From Gammaproteobacteria bacterium (GTDB lineage: Bacteria > Pseudomonadota > Gammaproteobacteria > Steroidobacterales > Woeseiaceae): a stretch of DNA of 8,676 bases. The translations under genes were made by a program, and so were the position numbers. The stretch covers positions 1 to 8,676 of the forward strand of contig DAOWGY010000358.1 of NCBI GenBank assembly GCA_030641695.1, written 5' to 3'. This document shows, piece by piece, positions 1-7,819 of the stretch; position 1 is the first letter of the stretch, and every line of letters begins with the position of its first letter. Below the pieces are notes generated by a model. The model worked only from the letters and a program-made list of their open reading frames with translations, was not told the origin of the DNA and ran no database searches.

Positions 1-345
1 CGCAATGGCACGTTCCGTGCCACGGCTTTCATCGACCCTCGCTCCGGCGAACTCGCGCCCGGCATGTTTGCACGCTTCACGATCTCCTACGAAAAGCACG
101 CAGACGCGCTCGTCATTCCGAAGCGCGCAGTCATTGAAGAGGATGATCAAGCCACTGTCTATGTAGTGGAGGACGGTGAGGTGACGCGTCGCGTCATCGA
201 GACCGGCGTTCAATTTGATGATGTCGTCGAAGTGCTCGATGGTCTGGACGGCTATGAAGAAATTGTCATTGTCGGCCAGTCCGGGCTGCGCGACGGCAGC
301 AAGGTGCTTGCCAGCAACACACTCCGGGACAGCTACACGGGCTGA
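1..345 (+). CDS. RND efflux periplasmic adaptor subunit (adaptor A), C-terminal fragment
   Basis: This is the 3' end of a membrane fusion protein (HlyD/AcrA type), which links an inner-membrane RND pump to an outer-membrane channel. The reading frame is open from base 1, so the gene begins upstream; the first ATG at 64 is internal. The visible 114 residues hold the end of the beta-barrel domain (IDPRSGELAPGMFARFTISY, the usual TG..L.PGMF signature) and the membrane-proximal domain (ALVIPKRAVIEEDD, then VYVVEDG and a GL.GYE.IV..GQ segment). The same blocks recur in the same order in the next gene, so the two adaptors are paralogues. The protein ends soon after the last domain, without the long tail of adaptor B. 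The stop is followed by a 56-nt gap to the adaptor B start, consistent with co-transcription. The family call is secure; the substrate, and whether this one is also a lipoprotein, cannot be told. Confidence 0.9.
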   Translation, partial: RNGTFRATAFIDPRSGELAPGMFARFTISYEKHADALVIPKRAVIEEDDQATVYVVEDGEVTRRVIETGVQFDDVVEVLDGLDGYEEIVIVGQSGLRDGSKVLASNTLRDSYTG

Positions 346-390
346 TACCGGCGGGTCGCGTGCATGGCTGCAAAGACAGCGCAGCACCCA

Positions 391-396
391 GGGAGG
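391..396 (+). promoter_or_regulatory. Ribosome binding site of adaptor B, deciding its start
   Basis: GGGAGG sits 5 nt before the ATG at 402. This supports 402 over an in-frame GTG at 360, which would add 14 residues in front of an otherwise ideal lipoprotein signal peptide. Confidence 0.75.
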
Positions 397-401
397 ATCC
401 A

Positions 402-1538
402 ATGAGCCTACACCGATTCGGACCGGCAGCGTTTCTGATTGTGCTGACGCTTGCCGCCTGTGACTCCGAACAACAGAAGGAGTCGAAAGCCGGCGAAGAT
501 GAATCGCCACCGATCCCGGTTGAGACCGGCCTGCCGACACGTGGTGACGTCTACGCGACGTACTCCGGTACGGCGCCCATAGAAGCGTTCGCAGAGGCCG
601 ACGTAATCGCCAAGGTCGGCGGTGAAATTCGGGAATTGCTGGTCGAGGAAGGTGACGACGTCACCAAGGACCAGATCCTCGCGCGTCTCGACGGTGCCCG
701 CCTGCGCCTCGAACTCAACGAATCCGAAGCCAGGCTCCGCAAGCTGCAGCGTGACTATGAGCGCAACGTCGATCTGCAGGCAAAAGGGCTGATCAGCGAA
801 GGTGACTTCGAAAAAATCAAATTTGAAATGGAAGCTCTCGAGGCTTCGTTCAACCTCGCGAGCCTCGAGCTCGATTACACACAGATCCGGGCACCAATAG
901 ATGGAGTCGTGGCGCAACGCTACATCAAGCTCGGAAATACCGTCAGTGAAGGCGAGCCATTATTCAGGGTGACGAGCCTGGACCCGCTGGTTGCCTACTT
1001 GCACGTGCCGGAGCGTGAATACCGGCATATCGACCAGGGCCAGCCTGTCAGTATCGAGATCGACGCACTGCCCGGCGATCCGATGATCGCCGCAGTAAGC
1101 CGGGTCAGCCCGATTGTCGATCCACAAACCGGGACGTTCAAGATCACGGTCGAGATCGTCGATAAAGAACGACGCATCAAGCCGGGGATGTTCGGCCGAA
1201 TCAGCGTTGTCTATGACGTGCACGAGAACGCCCTGCAGATTCCACGCAGTGCCATAGTCGAGGATGCCGGTACCATGAGTGTGTTTGTCGTGGAGGACAA
1301 TGTCGCGATCAGGAAAATCGTCACGACAGGTTTTGGTAACCGTGGCATGGTCGAAATAGTCAGCGGACTCGAGGACGGCGAGCAGGTCGTAACGGTTGGG
1401 CAGGTCAGCCTGAAACAGGATTCGAAAGTAACGATTATCAATCGACCCGATACCGGTGAGCTCGCGGAAGACGTGATCGACCTGGAAGCCGGGCAGCAGA
1501 CCGAGCAGCAGTTGTCAGACAATGCGACGACTGATTGA
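402..1538 (+). CDS. RND efflux periplasmic adaptor subunit (adaptor B), lipoprotein
   Basis: This is a complete 378-residue membrane fusion protein, a normal length for AcrA/MdtA-like adaptors. The N-terminus is a lipoprotein signal: basic start, hydrophobic core, lipobox L-A-A-C with Cys20, then Asp21. Asp at +2 is the classical enterobacterial signal for retention in the inner membrane, which suits an adaptor docked on an RND pump. Next come a first lipoyl half-motif (about 67-97, with VGGEIRELLVEEGDDV), an alpha-helical hairpin (about 99-157), the second half-motif with RAPIDG at 163-168, a beta-barrel (about 180-270, with DPQTGTFKI and IKPGMFG) and a membrane-proximal domain (about 275-345). 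The hairpin is short, as in many two-helix adaptors. An acidic, Gln/Asn-rich tail (347-378) follows the last domain and is absent from adaptor A. The gene overlaps the pump A start by 17 nt. The start is set by the ribosome binding site at 391-396. The family is certain; the substrate is unknown. Confidence 0.93.
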   Translation: MSLHRFGPAAFLIVLTLAACDSEQQKESKAGEDESPPIPVETGLPTRGDVYATYSGTAPIEAFAEADVIAKVGGEIRELLVEEGDDVTKDQILARLDGARLRLELNESEARLRKLQRDYERNVDLQAKGLISEGDFEKIKFEMEALEASFNLASLELDYTQIRAPIDGVVAQRYIKLGNTVSEGEPLFRVTSLDPLVAYLHVPEREYRHIDQGQPVSIEIDALPGDPMIAAVSRVSPIVDPQTGTFKITVEIVDKERRIKPGMFGRISVVYDVHENALQIPRSAIVEDAGTMSVFVVEDNVAIRKIVTTGFGNRGMVEIVSGLEDGEQVVTVGQVSLKQDSKVTIINRPDTGELAEDVIDLEAGQQTEQQLSDNATTD

Positions 1539-4500
1539 GATCGCAACGGAGCGTCGCGTAACGATCGTGATGCTCATGGTCGCAATCGGCCTGTTCGGCA
1601 TGGTGTCATTGTCACGACTCAACCTGAACCTGCTGCCGGACATTTCTTATCCCACTGTTACGGTCCGCACTGAACTCACGGGCGCGGCACCGATCGAGGT
1701 CGAAAACCTCGTCACCAAACCGATCGAGGAAGCGGTTGGCGTTATTCGCAACGTTCGGCTAGTGCGTTCCGTGTCACGTTCCGGGCAATCCGATGTCACG
1801 TTGGAATTTCTGTGGGGAACCGACATGGACGTCGCGGGTGTCGAAGTTCGCGAAAAACTCGATTTGCTGTTCCTGCCACTCGAAGCAAGCCGGCCGCTGC
1901 TGCTGCGCTTCGATCCTGCTTCCGAGCCGATCATGCGGCTGGGACTCCTATATAAGGAAGCATCCGATCCCGGTAATGCGGAGGCGGCGGAGGCGCAACT
2001 CAAGGCGCTACGACGACTGGCCGAAGATCGCATCAAGAATGATCTCGAAGCCGAGGAAGGCACAGCGGCTGTCAAGGTCAGTGGCGGACTCGAGGACGAA
2101 ATCCAGGTCCAGGTCGACCAGCAGAAACTTTCACAACTCGGGATCAGCATCGTGCAGGTCGCCGAGCGCATACGCGCGGAGAACGTGAATCTATCGGGTG
2201 GGCGTCTCGAGGAAGGCAACCAGCGTTTCCTCGTCCGGACACTGAATGAATTCCAGTCGATCGACGAATTCCGTGACGCGATTATTGCCTATGTCGCTGA
2301 TCGTCCCGTCTACCTGAGAGACGTTGCCACGGTGGAACGTGGTTACAAAGAGCGCGAAGCCGTCACGCGCGTGAAGGGACGCGAGTCGGTTGAACTGGCG
2401 ATATACAAAGAAGGCGATGCAAATACCGTGCAGGTCGCCAACCGGCTGAAGCAGCGGCTCGAGCGTGTAAAGGTTTCGCTGCCCGACAATATTGAACTGA
2501 TTGTGGTCCACGACCAGTCGCGCTTCATATCCTCGGCCGTTAATGCTGTAAAGAACGCCGCGTTCCTCGGCGGCATCATTGCAATCATCGTCCTGTACGG
2601 GTTCCTTCGCGACGCGCGCGCTACGACCATTGTCAGCATCGCGATTCCGATATCAGTCATCGGCACATTCCTGCTGATGTACACGAACAAGGTGTCACTC
2701 AACATCATGTCGCTCGGCGGCATCGCCCTCGCCGTCGGCATGCTCGTCGACAACTCCATCGTCGTGCTCGAAAACATTGTGCGCAAGAAAGAACAGGGTC
2801 AGGGCATCGTCGAGGCGGCACAAAACGGTACCGCGGAGGTCGCCTCTGCGGTCGTCGCGGCGACACTGACGACAATCGCCGTGTTTTTTCCGATGGTGTT
2901 CATCTCCGGAATCGCGGGGCAGCTGTTCCGCGACCAGGCCCTGACGGTGACGTTTGCACTGACGTTCTCACTGATCGTTGCGCTTACTGTCATCCCGATG
3001 CTGTCGTCGCTCGGCGCCGGAAGCCGCTATAGCACCGACAGCGAAAACGAGCCGCCCGGGTGGTTTACCCGCGCGATCGCTTTTGTGGTGCGAATGTTCG
3101 GCTTCGTCTTCGCCGCGATTCGCTGGTTGTTCTGGGCTCTGCTGTGGCTGCCGACGCAACTGTTCCAGCGCTTGTACGGCGCGACCGCCGCTATCTACCC
3201 AGGCCTGTTGCGATGGTCGCTGCAACATCGGCCGACTGTGATCATTGCCGCCACGCTGATCTTCGTCAGCAGCATGGCGCTCGTGCCACAACTCGGAACA
3301 GAGCTGATCCCGCAGTTATCGCAGGGTGAGTTCAACGTCGACCTGCGACTGCCGCCGGGGGCACCGCTAACCGAGACTGACCGCGCGATACAGGCGGCGC
3401 AAAGGGCCACTGCCGGCGTCGACGTCGTCGCACTGAATTACTCCGTTGCGGGAACCGGCAATCGCCTGGACGCCAATCCGGTCGACGCCGGGGACAACAC
3501 CGGCACGCTAAGCATCGCGCTGACGTCAGGCGCGACGCGAGCGGATGAGACCGCAACAATGGATGTGATGAGGCAGGAGCTTGCCCGAATACCGGGTGTG
3601 CAATACGAATTCTCGCGTCCGTCCCTGATGACGTTCGCCAGCCCGCTGCAGGTCGAGATAGCAGGCTACGATCTCGAAGGGCTCGCGCTGGTCAGCCAGG
3701 CGGTCGTCACCGAGATGACAGCATCCGACCGATTCACCGATATCAAGACGACCGTGGAGCAAGGCAACCCCGAAATTCAGATCGTCTTCGACCAGGAGCG
3801 TGCCGCGAAACTCGGTCTCGCCGTCCGCGATATCGCAGACACGGTCGTGGCGAACGTTCGTGGCGAGCTTGCGACACGCTACACATGGCGTGACAAGAAG
3901 ATTGATGTTCTGGTGCGCAGCGTGGATACGCGCAGCTCGAGCATCGATGAAATCCGCCGCCTGATCGTCAACCCGGCCTCGGAACGGCCCGTAACGCTGG
4001 AAGCTGTCGCCGATGTGAATATCTCACTGGGTCCGGCGGAGATCCGACGTGTCGCGCAAGAGCGAGTCGCGATCATTACCGCGAACTTTGCCTTTGGCGA
4101 CCTTGGCGCCGCGGCAGCCGCCACTGGCGCGATTATTGATCGCATACCGATGCCGGCCGGAATTACCGCGACCGTGTCGGGGCAGAGTGAAGAGATGCGG
4201 GAATCATTCCGATCCATGCAATTCGCACTGGCACTGGCGATCTTCCTCGTCTACCTGGTGATGGCCTCTCAGTTCGAATCGCTGATACACCCGTTCGTCA
4301 TCCTGTTCACGATCCCGCTGGCGCTGGTCGGTGCCGTGCTCGCACTGTTCATCACAGGCACGACAATCAATATCGTCGCCTTCATCGGCGTCATTATGCT
4401 CGCCGGCATCGTCGTCAACAACGCGATCGTGCTCGTCGATCTGATCAATCAATTGTGCGCACAGGGCAAAGATCGGTTCGATGCAATAATGGAAGCCGGA

Positions 4501-4728
4501 ACCGCCAGGTTGCGACCAATCCTGATGACGTCGTTGACTACCGCGCTGGGATTGCTGCCGATGGCGCTTGGCTTCGGCGAAGGTGCGGAAGTACGGACGC
4601 CGATGGCGATTACGGTTATCGGTGGCTTGCTGGTCTCGACTTTGCTGACACTCATTGTGATCCCCGTCGTGTACTCATTACTTGACCGCAAGCGCCGTCC
4701 GTCCGCAGTAACGTCGCCGGCGACATAA
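1522..4728 (+). CDS. RND efflux transporter permease (pump A), HAE1/AcrB-like
   Basis: This is a 1068-residue inner-membrane proton-driven exporter of the resistance-nodulation-division superfamily, expected to work as a trimer that takes substrates from the periplasm or outer leaflet. The layout is canonical: TM1 at about 13-30, a large periplasmic loop, TM2-TM6 at about 346-496, TM7 at about 572-592, a second periplasmic loop, and TM8-TM12 at about 899-1055. TM4 carries GMLVDNSIVVLENI with Asp410 and Asn411 where AcrB has Asp407-Asp408. TM10 carries GIVVNNAIVLVD with Asn966 at the AcrB Lys940 position. Between TM6 and TM7 there are about 43 more residues than in pump B, including an aromatic-rich, partly hydrophobic stretch (514-552). 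The ATG at 1522 lies inside the end of adaptor B and has no strong Shine-Dalgarno, so translational coupling is likely; starting later would remove the N-terminal part of TM1. The HAE1-type call rests on motifs and length. An antibiotic, dye, detergent or lipid substrate cannot be chosen from sequence. Confidence 0.94.
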   Translation: MRRLIEIATERRVTIVMLMVAIGLFGMVSLSRLNLNLLPDISYPTVTVRTELTGAAPIEVENLVTKPIEEAVGVIRNVRLVRSVSRSGQSDVTLEFLWGTDMDVAGVEVREKLDLLFLPLEASRPLLLRFDPASEPIMRLGLLYKEASDPGNAEAAEAQLKALRRLAEDRIKNDLEAEEGTAAVKVSGGLEDEIQVQVDQQKLSQLGISIVQVAERIRAENVNLSGGRLEEGNQRFLVRTLNEFQSIDEFRDAIIAYVADRPVYLRDVATVERGYKEREAVTRVKGRESVELAIYKEGDANTVQVANRLKQRLERVKVSLPDNIELIVVHDQSRFISSAVNAVKNAAFLGGIIAIIVLYGFLRDARATTIVSIAIPISVIGTFLLMYTNKVSLNIMSLGGIALAVGMLVDNSIVVLENIVRKKEQGQGIVEAAQNGTAEVASAVVAATLTTIAVFFPMVFISGIAGQLFRDQALTVTFALTFSLIVALTVIPMLSSLGAGSRYSTDSENEPPGWFTRAIAFVVRMFGFVFAAIRWLFWALLWLPTQLFQRLYGATAAIYPGLLRWSLQHRPTVIIAATLIFVSSMALVPQLGTELIPQLSQGEFNVDLRLPPGAPLTETDRAIQAAQRATAGVDVVALNYSVAGTGNRLDANPVDAGDNTGTLSIALTSGATRADETATMDVMRQELARIPGVQYEFSRPSLMTFASPLQVEIAGYDLEGLALVSQAVVTEMTASDRFTDIKTTVEQGNPEIQIVFDQERAAKLGLAVRDIADTVVANVRGELATRYTWRDKKIDVLVRSVDTRSSSIDEIRRLIVNPASERPVTLEAVADVNISLGPAEIRRVAQERVAIITANFAFGDLGAAAAATGAIIDRIPMPAGITATVSGQSEEMRESFRSMQFALALAIFLVYLVMASQFESLIHPFVILFTIPLALVGAVLALFITGTTINIVAFIGVIMLAGIVVNNAIVLVDLINQLCAQGKDRFDAIMEAGTARLRPILMTSLTTALGLLPMALGFGEGAEVRTPMAITVIGGLLVSTLLTLIVIPVVYSLLDRKRRPSAVTSPAT

Positions 4729-4738
4729 GAGCTGTGCG

Positions 4739-7700
4739 ATGAAGCACACCGAGATCGCACTGCGCAGACCCGTTACGACCATCGTTGTGTTCGTCGCACT
4801 CGCATTGGTCGGCCTGATCGCATCGCGGTTGCTGCCGCTCGAGAAATTTCCCGATATCGAGTTCCCGGGCATCTTCATTCAAATTCCGTATGACGGATCT
4901 ACACCCGAAGAAGTCGAACGACTGATTACGCGCCCTGTCGAGCAAGCGCTCGCGACCCTGTCGGGCGTCGAGCGAATGTTCTCGACGTCGACTGAAAACG
5001 ATGCACAGATATTCCTGCAGTTCGACTGGGACCAGAACATGGGTGCCAAGGGCATCGAGGCACGATCCAAGGTCGACGGCATCCGCCACCAGTTGCCTGA
5101 CGATGTACGGCGCGTGTTCGTATTTACGGGCTCGCTCGGTGATCAGCCCGTGCTGCAACTCAGAATCTCGAGCGAGCGTGACCTGTCAGACAGTTACGAC
5201 CTTCTCGACCGTCTGCTGAAGCGGCGCCTCGAGCGCATAGACGGCGTGTCACGCGTCGACCTGCAAGGCGTCGACCCACGCGAGATCCGTATCCTGCTCA
5301 ACGCAGACCTGATCGCCGCGTACGGTATCGACGTCGCCGATCTCAGAGACCTGCTCACGCGCAGCAACTTTGCGGTGAACGCCGGACGCCTGACGGCCGG
5401 CGACCAGCGCCTGAGCGTACGGCCACGTGGCGAATTTCGCTCCATCGAGGAAATACGCGACCTCGTCATATCGGCAGACGGATTGCGGCTTAGCGACATC
5501 GCGGAAGTGGAACTGCGTACACCGGACCGCAACTATGGGCGGCACCTCGATCGCAACTACGCCATTGGCCTGGCGGTCAACAAGTCCACGGGCGCCAATC
5601 TCGTCGATGTCACGGACCGGGTCATCGCCGAGGTCGAGGAAGTCGGCAAACTGCCGCAAATGGCCGGCATTAATATCTTCCCACTCGATAACGCAGGCGA
5701 CAGTGTCCGCAAGTCACTCAGCGACCTGTTAAATGCCGGCTTGCTCGGCGGCCTGCTGGCCATCATCGTCCTCTACCTGTTCCTGCGCCAGGTATCAACA
5801 ACGCTGATCGTCATCACCTCGATACCTTTCTCATTGTTGATTACCCTGGGCGCCCTGTATTTCGCCGGACTGTCACTGAATATCCTGTCGATGATGGGAT
5901 TGATGCTCGCCATCGGCATGCTCGTCGACAACGCCGTGGTGGTCACGGAGAGCATTTTCCGACAACGCGAACTCGATAAGGCCAGGCCCTTCCAGGCAAC
6001 ACTCAAAGGCGTGCACGAGGTCGGCATTGCCGTTATTGCCGGCACAGCGACGACGATTATTGTGTTTGCACCCATGATCGTCGGCACGAAGAACGACATC
6101 ATGGTGTTCCTCACGCATGTCGCCATAACCATCATCGTCGCATTGCTTGCATCACTGCTGATCGCGCAAACGCTCGTGCCAATGCTTGCCGCACGGATCT
6201 CTCTGCCGTCCAAACCGAAAGCCGGCGCATTGATCCCCAGGCTGACGCAACGTTACACAGGCAGCCTGCGATGGATCATTCGCCATCCATGGTGGACCGG
6301 GCTCGGCATCGTCCTGACCTGCGTCATCGGCATACTGCCGCTGATACTCGGGCTCGTAAAATTCGACATGTTCCCGCAGGACGTCGGGCGGCGACTGTTC
6401 ATGCCCTATCACGTCGAGGGACAGCACTCACTCGAACGCGTTGAGGCGACTGTCAACAGAATCGAGGAGTACCTGTTCTCTCATCAGGAGGAATTCAACA
6501 TCCGCTCGGTCTACAGTTACTACGATCAGGGTCGTGCAGAGTCGACGCTGTTGCTGACCGAAGAGGATGAAGCGACGCTGTCTACGAAGGAAATCATCGA
6601 GCGCATCGAGGCGGACATGCCGACGATTGCCATCGGCAAGCCCAGCTTCCAGTTCGATCAGCAGGGTGGCGGCGAAGGGTTCACGGTACAGCTTTCCGGA
6701 GACTCCACTGAGGTACTGAACGAACTCGGGCGCGATGTCGCAAGAGCCCTGTCGTCAATCGACGGCCTGAAAGACGTGCGCTCCGATTCCGAGACTGGGG
6801 AGAACGAGGTACGCGTCCATATCGACCGGGACCGCGCGGCCGCCGTTGGACTGACAGCGTCAAACATCGCGCGGACTGTCGGCATCGCAATGCGCGGCGA
6901 AAACCTGCGTGAATTCCGTAGCGAATCGGGTGAGGTCGAGGTACGCCTGGCGTTCCGCGAGAACGACAAGCAGAGCATCGAGCAGCTTGCCAGTCTGCCG
7001 CTGTTTACACCCGACGGGCGGCGGATAAATCTGGGAAGCATCGCATCGCTGCACATTGGTCGCGCGCCAGCGACGATACGCCGCACCGATCGGCAAACAG
7101 CCGTTATTCTCTCCGGAAACCTCGAGGATGACGTCAGTGCCGAGGACATACGCCCGAACGTTAATAGCCTGATGGAGCAGATCGAATTGCCACCCGGCTA
7201 TAGCTGGAAGGAAGGGCGTGGTTTCGAACGCCAGGATGAAACACAGGCAATGATGATGACCAATATTCTGCTCGGCATCGCATGTATTTTCCTGGTCATG
7301 GCAGCGTTGTTCGAATCGCTGGTATTGCCGTTTTCGATTATTCTCGGCTCAATCGTGTTTTCGATTTTCGGTGTGTTTTTGTTCTTTGCAGCAACCGGCA
7401 CGACGTTCTCGTTTATGGCGATGATCGGCATCATGATTCTTATCGGCGTTGTCGTAAACAATGGCATTGTTCTCGTCGATCATGTCAACAATCTGCGTAT
7501 GCAGGGCATACCACGCGATGAATCCATTATCGAAGCTGGTCGCGATCGCTTGCGCCCAATCCTGATGACCGTAGCTACGACGATAGTCGGTCTGGCGCCG
7601 CTGGCGCTCGGTACCACACAGGTCGGAGGTGATGGCCCGCCCTACTACCCGATGGCCAGGGCCATCATCGGTGGACTCGCATTCTCGACCGTTGTATCCC

Positions 7701-7819
7701 TGCTCGTCGTTCCGGCCCTGTATATCTACTTCGACAACCTCGCCGCGTGGGGCAGGAAGGTCATGCGAACCGCACGCCGCTCACCGACACCCATTACAGA
7801 GAGACCGGCCGGCGCGTGA
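4739..7819 (+). CDS. RND efflux transporter permease (pump B), HAE1/AcrB-like
   Basis: This is a second, divergent RND permease of 1026 residues, close to the usual AcrB-family length. TM1 lies at about 12-32, TM2 at about 334-349, TM4 with GMLVDNAVVVTESIF (Asp397, Asn398), TM8 at about 841-857, and TM10 with GVVVNNGIVLVDH (Asn907, Asn908). Large periplasmic pore/docking loops separate TM1-TM2 and TM7-TM8. It therefore keeps a single TM4 acidic residue and lacks the AcrB second Asp and TM10 Lys, as pump A does. The TM6-TM7 loop is short (about 36 residues from VPM to HPWW). A Gly/Pro/Tyr segment (GGDGPPYYPMA) precedes TM12 where pump A has GEGAEVRTPMA. The start lies 10 nt after the pump A stop, with AAGAG overlapping that stop and a 7-nt spacer. 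Its 3' end overlaps the opposing gene by 26 bp. The pair may form a mixed trimer like MdtBC, or two separate pumps; sequence alone does not decide. Confidence 0.94.
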   Translation: MKHTEIALRRPVTTIVVFVALALVGLIASRLLPLEKFPDIEFPGIFIQIPYDGSTPEEVERLITRPVEQALATLSGVERMFSTSTENDAQIFLQFDWDQNMGAKGIEARSKVDGIRHQLPDDVRRVFVFTGSLGDQPVLQLRISSERDLSDSYDLLDRLLKRRLERIDGVSRVDLQGVDPREIRILLNADLIAAYGIDVADLRDLLTRSNFAVNAGRLTAGDQRLSVRPRGEFRSIEEIRDLVISADGLRLSDIAEVELRTPDRNYGRHLDRNYAIGLAVNKSTGANLVDVTDRVIAEVEEVGKLPQMAGINIFPLDNAGDSVRKSLSDLLNAGLLGGLLAIIVLYLFLRQVSTTLIVITSIPFSLLITLGALYFAGLSLNILSMMGLMLAIGMLVDNAVVVTESIFRQRELDKARPFQATLKGVHEVGIAVIAGTATTIIVFAPMIVGTKNDIMVFLTHVAITIIVALLASLLIAQTLVPMLAARISLPSKPKAGALIPRLTQRYTGSLRWIIRHPWWTGLGIVLTCVIGILPLILGLVKFDMFPQDVGRRLFMPYHVEGQHSLERVEATVNRIEEYLFSHQEEFNIRSVYSYYDQGRAESTLLLTEEDEATLSTKEIIERIEADMPTIAIGKPSFQFDQQGGGEGFTVQLSGDSTEVLNELGRDVARALSSIDGLKDVRSDSETGENEVRVHIDRDRAAAVGLTASNIARTVGIAMRGENLREFRSESGEVEVRLAFRENDKQSIEQLASLPLFTPDGRRINLGSIASLHIGRAPATIRRTDRQTAVILSGNLEDDVSAEDIRPNVNSLMEQIELPPGYSWKEGRGFERQDETQAMMMTNILLGIACIFLVMAALFESLVLPFSIILGSIVFSIFGVFLFFAATGTTFSFMAMIGIMILIGVVVNNGIVLVDHVNNLRMQGIPRDESIIEAGRDRLRPILMTVATTIVGLAPLALGTTQVGGDGPPYYPMARAIIGGLAFSTVVSLLVVPALYIYFDNLAAWGRKVMRTARRSPTPITERPAGA

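Noticed and set aside
360..401. GTG start extending adaptor B by 14 residues
   Set aside because: It would put a polar extension in front of a good lipoprotein signal peptide, and the ribosome binding site at 391-396 points to the ATG at 402.
1946..1956. TATATAAGG, resembling a promoter -10 or TATA element
   Set aside because: It lies inside pump A coding for conserved-frame residues, with no -35 partner or gene start downstream.
1647..2219. 190-residue open frame on the minus strand inside pump A
   Set aside because: It is Ser/Arg-rich, has no recognisable domain and lies fully antisense to a strongly supported permease; it is a by-product of the codon bias.
6658..7149. 163-residue open frame on the minus strand inside pump B
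   Set aside because: It has the same Ser/Arg-rich shadow composition, is opposite conserved RND sequence, and has no domain signature.
3074..7552. Scattered GCGATCGC octamers
   Set aside because: Only isolated copies were seen, as expected by chance in GC-rich coding DNA; there is no sign of a repeat family.
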